64,000 nucleotides of DNA, taken from the NCBI RefSeq assembly GCF_900143645.1, contig NZ_FRFD01000007.1:1-64000 (forward strand), written 5' to 3'. The notes beneath the pieces are model-generated. The model searched no databases, had not been told where the DNA came from, and worked only from the letters and a program-made list of their open reading frames with translations. Both the position numbers and the translations under genes were made by a program. This DNA comes from Anaerocolumna xylanovorans DSM 12503. Its GTDB lineage: Bacteria; Bacillota; Clostridia; Lachnospirales; Lachnospiraceae. Below are positions 23,933 to 33,311 of the stretch, in pieces; position 1 is the first letter of the stretch, and every line of letters starts with the position of its first letter.

Positions 23933-25170
23933 TCGGTTTCTTCCGTTTCATTAATAAAACTCTTAAGAAGACTGGCATTCTCCTTCATATCAGGTATCAA
24001 AACAGACATTTCTCTGACGGTTCCCACATCATAGGTGTTATCCGCAGGAATTCTAAGGGTTTGTAAGGGATTTCCCTTAATTTCAACCAGTTCCTTTAGG
24101 TAATCTGTGAATTGTTCCTGGGTTAAATCCGTAGTAATATCCGGCAGGATACCATTTGCTAATAAAGCCAGTTCCGGAAGGCTTTTTGTCTTGTATTTTT
24201 CATAAATTGCATTCAACACTGTCCTTTGCCTCGAAGTCCTTCCAAAATCATTGAATTCATGATTTCCTGCTTCTACATAACGGACTCTGCAATAGCCCAG
24301 TGCCTGATTACCGTTTAATACCTGTGAGCCTGCCACAACATTGCGGTATTTTTCTTTGGAAATATAATTGGTGCTGTTTAGATAATCAGCTTCCTTGCGG
24401 GTCAGTGTAATGGTTACTCCTCCAAGCTTATCAATGACATTCTCAAAGGTATTAAACCCTACCAGCATGTAACCGTCCAGACGGATGCCGAAATTCTCAT
24501 AGAGCGTATCGTATAAAAGAGGCACTCCCCCATATTCATAAGCAGCATTTAACTTGTTATCCCTGAACCCCGGTATCTGAACCAGCATATCCCTCATAAG
24601 GGAAGTAATCTTTATACACTTTTCCTTTTTGTCCAGTGTAGCTATTATCATAATATCTGTCCGTCCATCAGCAGAGCCGGAATCTATGGCTTCTTCTCCC
24701 AACAGCAGAATATTTACCGTATTATCTTCCTGCTGATTTTCCTCATTCCCCACCGGAGTTTCAGTTATTGCAGGAGTCACTGTTGTTTCTGCTATACCCG
24801 GAACAGCAAGTTGCTGCTTTATGGTATTCCTATCATCATGAGCCATCTTACCATAGGCATAACCTGAAACAGCATCAAAAAGAAAACCTCTGCCCAAGGG
24901 CGTGGCAAAAAGAATCAATATAACAGCAAAAACCATGACAGCTGCTCCAAGGAAAATCTTAAGCCTCTTTCGCTTTCCTTTTCCTAAGCCTTGTCCGGCG
25001 GCTTTTTCTGCCGGGGCCATTTCAGCCGCTACCTGCTCCTTAAGGCTTTCTGTAATATCGTTTAACAGTTCATCTTCCTGTCCCCGGATTAATATCTGCA
25101 CTCCCAGGGGATCTTCTGGCGATTCACTGTATCTTTCTTTCGTATCTGTATCTGACTCGGACTTTTGCAT
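23923..25170 (-). CDS. LytR-CpsA-Psr (LCP) family cell-wall glycopolymer transferase
   Basis: 415 residues. An N-terminal cytoplasmic region (about 1-68) is followed by one membrane segment (IFLGAAVMVFAVILILFATPLG, about 72-93) and an extracellular LCP domain. LCP motifs visible: DGRTDIMIIATLD (about 168-180), ITSLMRDMLVQIPG, KLNAAYEYGG, VGFNTFENVIDKLGGVTITL and GYCRVRYVEAGNHEFNDFGRTSRQRTVL. LCP proteins attach teichoic-acid-like or capsule polymers to peptidoglycan. It is 31 bases after capA, in agreement with an envelope-polymer role. Confidence 0.92.
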   Translation of the reverse strand: MQKSESDTDTKERYSESPEDPLGVQILIRGQEDELLNDITESLKEQVAAEMAPAEKAAGQGLGKGKRKRLKIFLGAAVMVFAVILILFATPLGRGFLFDAVSGYAYGKMAHDDRNTIKQQLAVPGIAETTVTPAITETPVGNEENQQEDNTVNILLLGEEAIDSGSADGRTDIMIIATLDKKEKCIKITSLMRDMLVQIPGFRDNKLNAAYEYGGVPLLYDTLYENFGIRLDGYMLVGFNTFENVIDKLGGVTITLTRKEADYLNSTNYISKEKYRNVVAGSQVLNGNQALGYCRVRYVEAGNHEFNDFGRTSRQRTVLNAIYEKYKTKSLPELALLANGILPDITTDLTQEQFTDYLKELVEIKGNPLQTLRIPADNTYDVGTVREMSVLIPDMKENASLLKSFINETEETETP

Positions 25171-25201
25171 AAACAGCTCCTATAGCGTAAATTATGTAAA
25201 A

Positions 25202-26401
25202 CTATTGGCGGGCCATAACATACCCTGATTCTTCAAAGCTTACATCAAAGGATATGCTCTTCATATACTCATAAAATTCACGGATTTTTTCGGGATTGTC
25301 AATCAGCTGCGTCTTTCCGTTAGCGGCATATGCCGGAAGCAGCTGTATCTTCGCATCCAGTTTTTCATCTAAAGTTACTTTTAATACGGCTGTGCTTTTA
25401 ATATTGCTGTAAAAGATATAATTACCCAGGCTGTAAATAATAGGTTTTCCGTTGTAATATTCTACTCCCTGAAGTACATGGGGATGGCTTCCGATTACCA
25501 TATCAGCCCCGGCATCTATGTACTGCCTGGCAAGATTTCTTTGATAATCTTTTGGCTTCTCATCCCTCTCAATTCCCCAGTGCAGATAAACAATTACATA
25601 ATCACTGTTTTCCTTTGCAGTCTTAATATCCTCCAGTAAAAACGCAGGGTCGTAGGTGGTAAGCATTCCTGCCTTACTGCCCGTAGCATTCCACTCTGGT
25701 ACCGGGATAACTCTGGATGCTGCCAGAAAAGCCAGCGTCTTTCCATGCTCTTTCGCATAATGAATATTTCTGGCCTCTGAAAGATTATTGCCGGCACCAA
25801 CATAGGATATTCCTGCTGCTGACAAGGTACTAAAGGAATCCTTAAGTGCCGTGGTTCCAAAATCCATGGAATGATTGTTGGCAAGGGTCACAATATCAAT
25901 CCCCATATCCTGAAAGGCAGTCACATAATCCGGATTCACCCGAAAAGTATACTGTTTGTCCTCTGCCGCCTTTCCTCTATTGCTAAAAGTAAACTCCTGG
26001 TTCACCATAGCAATATCGGCATCTTTCATGGCTGCTAAAAGCTTATTATCAACAATCCCTTCTATCCCCTGCTTCTTATAGATACCTGCTACCGCATCGG
26101 ATAAATAAATATCCCCGGCAAAAAACAGATTGATATCCTTTTCTTCTTCCGTATCAGCAGGTGCCGGCGTAGCAGAGGGGGCGGGTTCTTCTGTTCCTTT
26201 TTCATTGTCTTTCACTTTATCCGGGGCGGCAGTTACATTACCTGCCTGCCCGGACACAGATGCCACGTCTCCCTCTATGGAATTGTTTCTTCCTTCCCTG
26301 CCCCATGAATAAATCTTTATCTCATAGCATAATACCACTGCCAGTAAGCTAAATGTTATGAGAACAAAAGCCAGGAGACGGTACATCTTTTTTTTACTCA
26401 T
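25202..26401 (-). CDS. CapA-family (poly-gamma-glutamate capsule-type) metallophosphatase-like protein
   Basis: 399 residues. An N-terminal membrane anchor (LLAFVLITFSLLAVVLCYEI, about 9-28) and a Pro/Ala/Thr-rich linker are followed by the PGA_cap domain. Visible motifs are FFAGDIYLSDAV, DIAMVNQEFTFSNRG, DIVTLANNHSMDFG, YLHWGIERD, VIGSHPHVLQGVEYYNGKPIIYSLGNYIF. The two-metal phosphoesterase ligands (D, NxE, NNH, GxHxH) appear present. The start overlaps the pepD stop in ATGA. Capsule synthesis proper is not shown by the context. Confidence 0.88.
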   Translation of the reverse strand: MSKKKMYRLLAFVLITFSLLAVVLCYEIKIYSWGREGRNNSIEGDVASVSGQAGNVTAAPDKVKDNEKGTEEPAPSATPAPADTEEEKDINLFFAGDIYLSDAVAGIYKKQGIEGIVDNKLLAAMKDADIAMVNQEFTFSNRGKAAEDKQYTFRVNPDYVTAFQDMGIDIVTLANNHSMDFGTTALKDSFSTLSAAGISYVGAGNNLSEARNIHYAKEHGKTLAFLAASRVIPVPEWNATGSKAGMLTTYDPAFLLEDIKTAKENSDYVIVYLHWGIERDEKPKDYQRNLARQYIDAGADMVIGSHPHVLQGVEYYNGKPIIYSLGNYIFYSNIKSTAVLKVTLDEKLDAKIQLLPAYAANGKTQLIDNPEKIREFYEYMKSISFDVSFEESGYVMARQ

Positions 26402-27855
26402 AGATTCTTCATTCCCTCGATTACTTTTTCAACATATTTATAAACTCTGACCGCAGAGGATAAGCTTAGCCTTTCTTTAGGCGTATGGATATCCCACATA
26501 TCAGGTCCTAAAGCTACCATGTCAATGCCCGGAACTTTTTCGGCAAAAAAGCTGCATTCCAGTCCTGCATGGATGGCTTCTAATTTGGGTTCTTTTTTGT
26601 ATTCCTCTTCAAATACCTTGGAAAGGTATTCCCTGAAAGGAGAGTCTTTTTTAAATTCCCAGGCAGGATACTGCCCTCTTACTACAAATTCCCCGCCCAT
26701 GAATTCACAAATATAGGCAAGCTGTTTGCTTATGAATTCCTTATAACTGTTTACAGAGCTTCGAACAGAAAAACAAATAACTGCTTTTTCATCTTCCATA
26801 TGGAATATTCCAAGATTTAAGGAGCTTTCTACAAGTCCCGGAATAGCACTGCTCATACTCTGCACTCCATTTGGCGTATTTAACAAGATAAACAGCAGCT
26901 TTTCAAAGGAAGTCGGATGAAGTACCTTATATTCGCCCTCTTCTCCCTTCATAACTCCAACGGTAAGCTCCGGCTCATTGGTAATGAATTCATTTTTATA
27001 TTTTCTGGATAAGCCTCCAAGAATATCAGCAAAACGGTCATACTCGTCTTCCTCAATCACAATTTCTGCCTTGGAATCCCTTGGTATGGCATTATCTTTA
27101 AGACCGCCGTTATATTCTTCCAGGCAATAATCCATAGCTTCTCTTAATTCAAACAAGAGCCTTGCCATTAATTTTGTAGCATTGACACGGTTTTTATGAA
27201 TCTCTGCGCCGGAATGTCCACCCTGTAAATCCGATATGGCTATTATCACCTTAAGACCCTTCTTTGTGATTCTCTTAAGCGGTAATTCACAGGTTGCTGT
27301 CAGTCCTCCTGCAGAACTGGTGAGAAGCGTCCCTTCCCCTTCCGAGTCAATATTTAACAGAAGTTTCCCCTTTAAATCCGATACGTCAAGTCCGATAGCT
27401 CCATCCATGCCGGTTTCCTCATCGGTGGTTATAATAGCTTCCAGTCTCGGATGCTTAAGGGTATCATCATCAAAAAGAGCAAGAATATAGGCAAGTGCTA
27501 CACCGTCATCCCCTCCTAAGGTGGTGCGGTCAGCATGTATCAGGTCGCCGTCTACAAACAGTTCAATACCTTCTGCTAAAAAATCATGGGTACAGTCATT
27601 GGTCTTTTCACAAACCATGTCCATATGCCCCTGTAAAATTAACGCAGGTGCATTTTCATAGCCAGGTGTGGCTTCCTTTATCATTACCACATTCTCATAT
27701 TCATCCTGTCTGTAGGTTATACCCTTACTTTTGGCATACTCTACCAGGTAATTGCTGATTGCAGTATTATGCTTGGAGCCTCTTGGAACTGCTGAAATCT
27801 CAGTAAAGTAATGAAATACCTTTTTATAGTCAAGTTCTTGTAATGTCTGATTCAT
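26398..27855 (-). CDS. pepD: Aminoacyl-histidine dipeptidase PepD (M20 family)
   Basis: 485 residues, typical of PepD/carnosinase-like peptidase. M20 metal site: LQGHMDMVCEKTND (His, Asp), LGGDDGVALAYILAL (bridging Asp), ITTDEETGMDGAIGLD (catalytic Glu pair) and a C-terminal HAGLECSFF. It begins LDYKKVFHYFTEISAVPRGSKH, the family hallmark. It hydrolyses Xaa-His and other dipeptides in the cytoplasm. AGAGG precedes the ATG. It overlaps capA by 4 bases. Confidence 0.94.
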   Translation of the reverse strand: MNQTLQELDYKKVFHYFTEISAVPRGSKHNTAISNYLVEYAKSKGITYRQDEYENVVMIKEATPGYENAPALILQGHMDMVCEKTNDCTHDFLAEGIELFVDGDLIHADRTTLGGDDGVALAYILALFDDDTLKHPRLEAIITTDEETGMDGAIGLDVSDLKGKLLLNIDSEGEGTLLTSSAGGLTATCELPLKRITKKGLKVIIAISDLQGGHSGAEIHKNRVNATKLMARLLFELREAMDYCLEEYNGGLKDNAIPRDSKAEIVIEEDEYDRFADILGGLSRKYKNEFITNEPELTVGVMKGEEGEYKVLHPTSFEKLLFILLNTPNGVQSMSSAIPGLVESSLNLGIFHMEDEKAVICFSVRSSVNSYKEFISKQLAYICEFMGGEFVVRGQYPAWEFKKDSPFREYLSKVFEEEYKKEPKLEAIHAGLECSFFAEKVPGIDMVALGPDMWDIHTPKERLSLSSAVRVYKYVEKVIEGMKNL

Positions 27856-27873
27856 AACAACCTCTTTTCTGAC

Positions 27874-27894
27874 TATTCAATTTTTGATTGAATA
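27874..27894 (-). repeat. Single hairpin in the UPF0210-pepD spacer
   Basis: TATTCAAT and ATTGAATA form an 8-bp stem with a 5-base loop between two genes of the same transcript. It resembles the AT-rich hairpin of the two-hairpin elements, but no second stem or conserved linker is seen. Confidence 0.4.
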
Positions 27895-27911
27895 ATCCTT
27901 AAAAATTTTCT

Positions 27912-29276
27912 TTAATTCTTAAAGCTGTGAATAGGTGCCGGTATTCTTCCGCCCCGGTTAATAAAGTCATCACAGGAAAAACGGTTCACCGGCATAACCG
28001 GTGCATATCCTAAGAGTCCTCCGAATTCTACCATATCACCAACTTTTTTCCCAATTACAGGTATCAGCCTCACAGCTGTTGTCTTTTGATTTATCATGCC
28101 GATTGCCATCTCATCTGCTATGATTCCTGAAATGGTTGTTGCCTTTGTATCTCCCGGTATTGCTATCATGTCAAGTCCAACGGAGCAGACACAGGTCATG
28201 GCTTCCAGCTTTTCAAGAGTCAATGCGCCTGATTGGACCGCCTCAATCATACCTCTGTCTTCACTGACAGGTATAAAAGCACCGCTTAATCCGCCAACAT
28301 AGGAGGAGGCCATAACCCCGCCCTTTTTCACGTTATCATTAAGCAAAGCCAACGCTGCCGTAGTTCCCGGTGCACCTGCCTGTTCAAGTCCCATTTCTTC
28401 AAAAATCTCCGCAATACTATCACCAACAGCAGGAGTAGGTGCCAGAGAAAGGTCTATGATACCAAAAGGAATATTCAGTCTCTTGGAGGCTTCCTTTGCA
28501 ACCAGCTGTCCAACTCTTGTAATCTTAAAAGCAGTTGTTTTTACTGTTTCGCACAGAGTTTCAAAATCGGCCCCTTTTACACGCTTTAAGGCATTTTTTA
28601 CAACTCCCGGCCCGCTGACACCAACATTAATGACAGCATCACCCTCTGTCACACCATGAAAAGCACCTGCCATAAACGGATTATCATCCGGTGCATTGCA
28701 GAATACCACCAGCTTGGCACAACCGATAGAATCCCTCTCCTTCGTGTATTCCGCAGTCTTTAAAATAATCTCCCCGAGGAGCTTAACGGCATCCATATCA
28801 ATACCTGTTTTGGTAGAGCCCACGTTAACAGAAGAGCATACCCTCTCCGTTACAGAAAGTGCCTCAGGTATGGACTGAATCAAATGCCGGTCGCCTGCGG
28901 TCATTCCTTTGGATACCAGTGCAGAATAGCCGCCTATAAAGTTAACTCCCACCACCTTGGCCGCTTCATCCAGTGTCTTTGCTATGGTTACGTAATCCTC
29001 CGGTGATTTGCAGGCACTGCTTCCCACCAATGCAATAGGCGTTACGGATATTCTCTTATTCACAATCGGTATTCCGAATTCTCTTTCGATAGCCTTTCCG
29101 GTAGTTACCAGGTCCTTTGCTACCGTTGTTATCTTATTATATATCTTTTTATTTAATACCTCCAGGTTATTATCGGCACAATCCAACAGGCTTATTCCAA
29201 GGGTTATAGTTCTGACATCCAGATTTTCCTGTTCAATCATTTTATTCGTTTCAATAACCTCATTTATGTCAATCAT
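27912..29276 (-). CDS. PFL family protein (UPF0210)
   Basis: 454 residues, full length for this family, which has a ThiL/PFL-like fold and unknown function. Recognised from FMAGAFHGVTEGDAVINVGVSGPGVVKNAL, DLSLAPTPAVGDSIAEIFEEMG and GMINQKTTAVRLIPVIGKKVGD. It lies directly downstream of an ACT-domain gene; UPF0210 and UPF0237 (ACT) are a conserved pair in many Firmicutes, suggesting a joint, perhaps ligand-regulated, function. The GGGAG ending the intergenic element lies upstream of its ATG. Confidence 0.92.
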   Translation of the reverse strand: MIDINEVIETNKMIEQENLDVRTITLGISLLDCADNNLEVLNKKIYNKITTVAKDLVTTGKAIEREFGIPIVNKRISVTPIALVGSSACKSPEDYVTIAKTLDEAAKVVGVNFIGGYSALVSKGMTAGDRHLIQSIPEALSVTERVCSSVNVGSTKTGIDMDAVKLLGEIILKTAEYTKERDSIGCAKLVVFCNAPDDNPFMAGAFHGVTEGDAVINVGVSGPGVVKNALKRVKGADFETLCETVKTTAFKITRVGQLVAKEASKRLNIPFGIIDLSLAPTPAVGDSIAEIFEEMGLEQAGAPGTTAALALLNDNVKKGGVMASSYVGGLSGAFIPVSEDRGMIEAVQSGALTLEKLEAMTCVCSVGLDMIAIPGDTKATTISGIIADEMAIGMINQKTTAVRLIPVIGKKVGDMVEFGGLLGYAPVMPVNRFSCDDFINRGGRIPAPIHSFKN

Positions 29277-29280
29277 GTTT

Positions 29281-29329
29281 GGCTCCCATCTGCGTGTTTT
29301 AGCACGCGTACAAAATTACCAATAATTTT
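29281..29329 (-). repeat. Two-hairpin intergenic element, diverged copy (ACT-UPF0210 spacer)
   Basis: An AAAATTA/TAATTTT hairpin (29312-29329) overlaps the stop of the ACT gene. A short linker leads to a GCGTG/CACGC hairpin (29292-29307) and an ATGGGAG tail that serves as the Shine-Dalgarno of the UPF0210 gene. Shape and tail match the other copies, but arms and linker differ. Confidence 0.65.
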
Positions 29330-29600
29330 AGAGTCTGTGCATCATGTTAAAGATATCTTCATGCTGGGCCTTTATAACGACGCCGATTTCCTTTCCCAGT
29401 TCCTCAAGCTCCGTGGCAATAACATCAAAGCTCTTAGTGGCCTCGTTAGCGTCTACAATCATCATCATATTAAAGTAGCCCTTAACAATTGTCTGTGAAA
29501 TATCCATAATATTGATTTTATTTCCGGCAAGATAGGTGCAAACCTTTGCAATAATTCCAACCTGATCTTTTCCCAGAACGGATATGATTGTTTTTTTCAT
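29328..29600 (-). CDS. ACT-domain protein (UPF0237 family)
   Basis: 90 residues forming a single ACT domain: KTIISVLGKDQVGIIAKVCTYLAGNKINIMDISQTIVKGYFNMMMIVD. The family may sense amino acids or related ligands. Its target is unknown, but the downstream UPF0210 gene is its conserved neighbour. There is a short gap (34 bases) after the yycJ gene. Confidence 0.92.
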   Translation of the reverse strand: MKKTIISVLGKDQVGIIAKVCTYLAGNKINIMDISQTIVKGYFNMMMIVDANEATKSFDVIATELEELGKEIGVVIKAQHEDIFNMMHRL

Positions 29601-29634
29601 GATTACCTCTTTCCTGAATATTGTAATATTCTTA

Positions 29635-30450
29635 TTATGTAGTTAGTGTACAAAGCATTTCCGACGGAACATCCCTTTTGGCAACGCTTAGCAAAGAATC
29701 TGTTTTTAATGAAAAGGCATTTTGTGAAATCACCTTATTTAATTCAAGCTTTACGGTTTCATATGCCAGATCCTCGAAATTATTCTCTTTGCTTAAATGG
29801 GCAAGGGTGATATGGCAGATCTTGTCATGAAGAATACTGCCAAGAAGCCTTCCTGAATTCTCATTGGAGAGATGCCCTCTTTCTCCTAATATTCTCTGCT
29901 TTAAATAATAGGGATATGCTCCTGCCAACAACATATTTTCATCATGGTTAGCCTCCATCAGAAGGATTTCGGAACCTGACAGCTTTGATACAATATAATC
30001 ATCATAAACACCAAGGTCCGTCGCCATGCCGATTTTATGCCCTTCCGAAGTAAAAGTATAGCACACCGGATTAATCGCATCATGGGAGGTACTAAAAGGC
30101 TCCACTAAGATATCACTTATATAAAAACCTTCATCCGGTAATACCGGGCGAAAGAGTTCTGACGGAATGTCTCCCATATTCTTCATTCTGCTGATAGCTA
30201 AAAGAGTTTCCCTTGTACCGTAAATCGGTGTATGATAGCGCCTTGCTAATACTCCGATTCCCTGTATATGGTCGGAATGTTCATGGGTTATTAAGATTCC
30301 TTCTAAATCAGCCGGCTTGACATCAATACAGCTTAATCCATATTCTATCCTTTTCCCGCTGACTCCGGCATCCACGAGTATATTGGCATGGCTGCTTCCG
30401 ACAAAGGTACAATTGCCGCTGCTGCCGCTTGCCAGACTGCATAACTTCAT
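29635..30450 (-). CDS. YycJ/WalJ-type metallo-beta-lactamase fold hydrolase
   Basis: 271 residues. It starts LCSLASGSSGNCTFVGS, typical of YycJ, and carries the MBL motif ITHEHSDHIQGIGVLARRY (HxHxDH, about 54-72), FSTSHDAINPVCYTF and MATDLGVYDDYI. YycJ homologues are 5'-3' double-stranded-DNA exonucleases implicated in mismatch repair. It lies between a FtsA-like gene and an ACT gene rather than in the usual walRK operon. Confidence 0.88.
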   Translation of the reverse strand: MKLCSLASGSSGNCTFVGSSHANILVDAGVSGKRIEYGLSCIDVKPADLEGILITHEHSDHIQGIGVLARRYHTPIYGTRETLLAISRMKNMGDIPSELFRPVLPDEGFYISDILVEPFSTSHDAINPVCYTFTSEGHKIGMATDLGVYDDYIVSKLSGSEILLMEANHDENMLLAGAYPYYLKQRILGERGHLSNENSGRLLGSILHDKICHITLAHLSKENNFEDLAYETVKLELNKVISQNAFSLKTDSLLSVAKRDVPSEMLCTLTT

Positions 30451-30567
30451 AATTTATCTCCATTTCTTCCCGTTCGAAGCATGGCCTAAGCTCTTAAAGC
30501 GAAAGTCTTATCTTCTTTATGTAACTCATGAAAAGTATCCCTTATTCTTTCCAGTTTGTCAATAAAA

Positions 30568-32676
30568 TTATTCTTTCCAATAAAGTTCAACAATATCACT
30601 GTCCTTAAGGGGAGCTGTAAAATCCGCCTGCTCCCCGTTTAAAGTTATAATAAGCTCCGAGCCTCCTACCTTTGTCAGATCAAAGGGATAAAAATCAAAT
30701 ACATCCACAAAGATATACTGCTTCTTACCCGTTAACTTCACTGGCTCTCTGTTTACAATAATATAAATATCGGCGGCATCATCCGCTTTGATTTCGGCCA
30801 AAGAAATGGGTTGCTTTGAAAATTCAGTATCCCTTTCTTCCTCATCCTCCCCGTCTTCTTCTGCCGCAGCTTCAAAAGAATATTCATTCTTAAGCCTTTC
30901 TGCCGCCCTCATAGCCTCCAGGGAATCGTAAATCTCACATCTTATGGAAAAGTTCTCATATATCTTTTCTTCTTCACCTGCAGGCATATTATTTACATAG
31001 ATAGTTCCGGTATAAGAAATATCCATAAACTCCAAGACCTGCTTTAAGGTATAGTAATTTAAGATTTCAACGGAGTCTCCGTCCTGAAGCTCATAAAATT
31101 CTGTAACCAGTTCTTTATTAACCGCAGCAAATTTAGGGCAAAGAATCTTGGTACCGTTAAACCAAAAGGTAATATTACTCTTATATTCCGTAAGCTCTCC
31201 CACCCTGATTTTTGCATCTGCTCCTACTGTGGATTCTATGATTTCAATGATATCATTCTGCTCAATGCTGTGGCTGATACCAACGATTTCACCATTTAAT
31301 TTTATCTGGGCAGCTTCTCCTAATTCCCCTCTGGTCAGGCGTTTAACGCCATTTACCGTATAATTTAATGCTCTTCCTCTTCTGGGGAACAAGTTCTCAT
31401 TGGGAAGTCCTGTCTGAATAGCTGTATCTGCCACTGTGAGCTTACTGTTGTCATAAAGCTTTACCCTGTCACCGTTTACCTGTACCAGAATAAAATTATT
31501 CTTCTGGTCATAAAAGTTAAGGCAAATACCCACAGGTGTCACAAGCAGGGGGTCTTTCTTGATATTTTCCTGCAGGAAGGTAACATCCCCCAGTACTTCT
31601 TCTCCTCTTAAGGCTACCCTGTCCTTGTTCAGGTCCAGATATTTTGCAAGGCTTTCCGTAAATCCCGGTATCTTGCCGCCTCCCCCTACTACAAATACCG
31701 CACTGACAGCTTTTCCTCCATTTAATTCGATAATCTTATCTGCAACACATTCTGTAATACTCTCTACCGTAGGTCTTAATTCTTCAATAACCTCTTCTGT
31801 GGTTGTCTTCTGGCTTAACCCCATAATATCCTTATAGGTAACCTTTTTCTTTCTTAGGCAGGCTTGTTTGATTGTCTCTGCCGTCTTAAAATCCACCAGA
31901 TACCGTCTTGCAACTGCCTCTGTTATCTCATCCCCCGCTCTTGGGATCATACCGTAGGAGATGATGCTTCCATCCTTTGTAATGGAAATATCGGAAGTTC
32001 CCGCTCCCACGTCTATCATAGCAATGTTTAAAAGACGGAACTTTTCCGGAATGGCAACATTAATGGCAGCAATGGGCTCCAAGGTCAGATTGGCAACATA
32101 AAGACCGGCCTTTTCCACCGCAGCATAGAGGCTGTCTATAACCTCATCCGGGAGAAAGGTCGTTATAAGGTGGGTTCCGACGCGGTTGGCTTTATGCCCC
32201 TCTAATTTTCCAATAGAATAACCATTGAGATAATATTGGATAACCGAATAACCCACGCAGTAAAAATGAATTTTCTCCTCCTTCATCTCCTGACGCAGGG
32301 TTTCATAGGCTTTCTCCACACCGATTAAGTCCAGTGAATGCACATGTTCTTCATTTACCACGGTTTCCGCAGAAAATTCATATTCTGCTTCTACCGTCAC
32401 AGTCTTAAGAACACGTCCCGCAGCGGCAATACAAACATCCGTAAGCCGCCTTCCCACCTGTTCTTCCAATTCCTTCTTTACTTCCTCAATGGTTTCTGCC
32501 ACCTTAAAAATATCATGAATCTGCCCGTCCAGCATGGCACGGGTTTCATGTTCCCTGACGCACTGGGCTACCACGATAAATTGCCTGCCCTCCTTATAAC
32601 CCACTGTGCCCACTATACTCCTGGTTCCAATATCCAGGCCAAAAACCAGATGTTCCGGGTATCTTTTATTTACCAT
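30568..32676 (-). CDS. Large FtsA-like cell-division/pilus ATPase-domain protein
   Basis: 702 residues, far longer than FtsA (about 420). The N-terminal actin-like ATPase core (about 8-370) shows VFGLDIGTRSIVGTVGYKEG (phosphate 1), MIDVGAGTSDISITKDGSII (phosphate 2) and FVVGGGGKIPGFTESLAKYL (adenosine motif). The C-terminal about 330 residues are predicted beta-rich with an acidic stretch (AAEEDGEDEEERD). This FtsA/PilM-like form is common in Lachnospiraceae. It may act at the division septum; the role of the long C-terminal part is unknown. Confidence 0.8.
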   Translation of the reverse strand: MVNKRYPEHLVFGLDIGTRSIVGTVGYKEGRQFIVVAQCVREHETRAMLDGQIHDIFKVAETIEEVKKELEEQVGRRLTDVCIAAAGRVLKTVTVEAEYEFSAETVVNEEHVHSLDLIGVEKAYETLRQEMKEEKIHFYCVGYSVIQYYLNGYSIGKLEGHKANRVGTHLITTFLPDEVIDSLYAAVEKAGLYVANLTLEPIAAINVAIPEKFRLLNIAMIDVGAGTSDISITKDGSIISYGMIPRAGDEITEAVARRYLVDFKTAETIKQACLRKKKVTYKDIMGLSQKTTTEEVIEELRPTVESITECVADKIIELNGGKAVSAVFVVGGGGKIPGFTESLAKYLDLNKDRVALRGEEVLGDVTFLQENIKKDPLLVTPVGICLNFYDQKNNFILVQVNGDRVKLYDNSKLTVADTAIQTGLPNENLFPRRGRALNYTVNGVKRLTRGELGEAAQIKLNGEIVGISHSIEQNDIIEIIESTVGADAKIRVGELTEYKSNITFWFNGTKILCPKFAAVNKELVTEFYELQDGDSVEILNYYTLKQVLEFMDISYTGTIYVNNMPAGEEEKIYENFSIRCEIYDSLEAMRAAERLKNEYSFEAAAEEDGEDEEERDTEFSKQPISLAEIKADDAADIYIIVNREPVKLTGKKQYIFVDVFDFYPFDLTKVGGSELIITLNGEQADFTAPLKDSDIVELYWKE

Positions 32677-32708
32677 CTTTTGTGCCCTCCGTAAAGTAGC
32701 TGCTTCCT

Positions 32709-33311
32709 TTATAGCAATTTGTCTATCTGATCCTTTAAATTCTCCAAAGTATCATTATTGGTGAGAATATGGGTACTTATTTTCTTGTATTCCTCTTCTG
32801 AAAACTGGTTTTTAAGCACCTGTTCGAATTTATCCGAATTAAAATTCCTGGAATTTTGAAGTCTTTCTTTTCTTACTTCCTTTTCAGCATTTACATACCA
32901 TATTTCATCACAAAAATCGTCAAGGGCTGCTTCCCTTGGAAGGGCTGTTTCCACACAAATAAACGGATAGGAACCTCCCTCTTTTGCCTCTTTGATTTTA
33001 TTCCGCACATATTCCATTACAGGCGGATGTGTAAAGGAATTCAGCACTTTCAGCTTTGCCGGGTTCTGATAGACTTCTCTTCCTAACTTCCCCCTGTCAA
33101 TCTTACCTTCCGCATCCAGGATACCTTTTCCGAAGTACTCTACAATCAGCTCATAGGATATTCCGCCCTTCTCCATAAAATCATGGGCAATACGGTCTGT
33201 ATTTAACAGCAGAGCTCCATAAGCTTCTACCAGTATCCTGGCGGCTTCGGATTTGCCGCTTCCGATGCCGCCGGTAAGTCCGATTACCTTTACTTCTTTA
33301 TTTTGCTTCAT
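32709..33311 (-). CDS. coaE: Dephospho-CoA kinase CoaE
   Basis: 200 residues. P-loop VIGLTGGIGSGKSEAARIL at the N-terminus; other kinase landmarks include LLNTDRIAHDFM and TALPREAALDDFCDEIWYV. It phosphorylates dephospho-CoA, the last step in CoA synthesis. I chose ATG 33311, which overlaps the polA stop by 14 bases; the polA-coaE order is frequent in Firmicutes. Confidence 0.95.
   Translation of the reverse strand: MKQNKEVKVIGLTGGIGSGKSEAARILVEAYGALLLNTDRIAHDFMEKGGISYELIVEYFGKGILDAEGKIDRGKLGREVYQNPAKLKVLNSFTHPPVMEYVRNKIKEAKEGGSYPFICVETALPREAALDDFCDEIWYVNAEKEVRKERLQNSRNFNSDKFEQVLKNQFSEEEYKKISTHILTNNDTLENLKDQIDKLL

Noticed and set aside
23745..23978. 77-codon frame between the M23 and LCP genes
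   Set aside because: It runs through the terminator, the direct repeat and the promoter; it has no Shine-Dalgarno or family.
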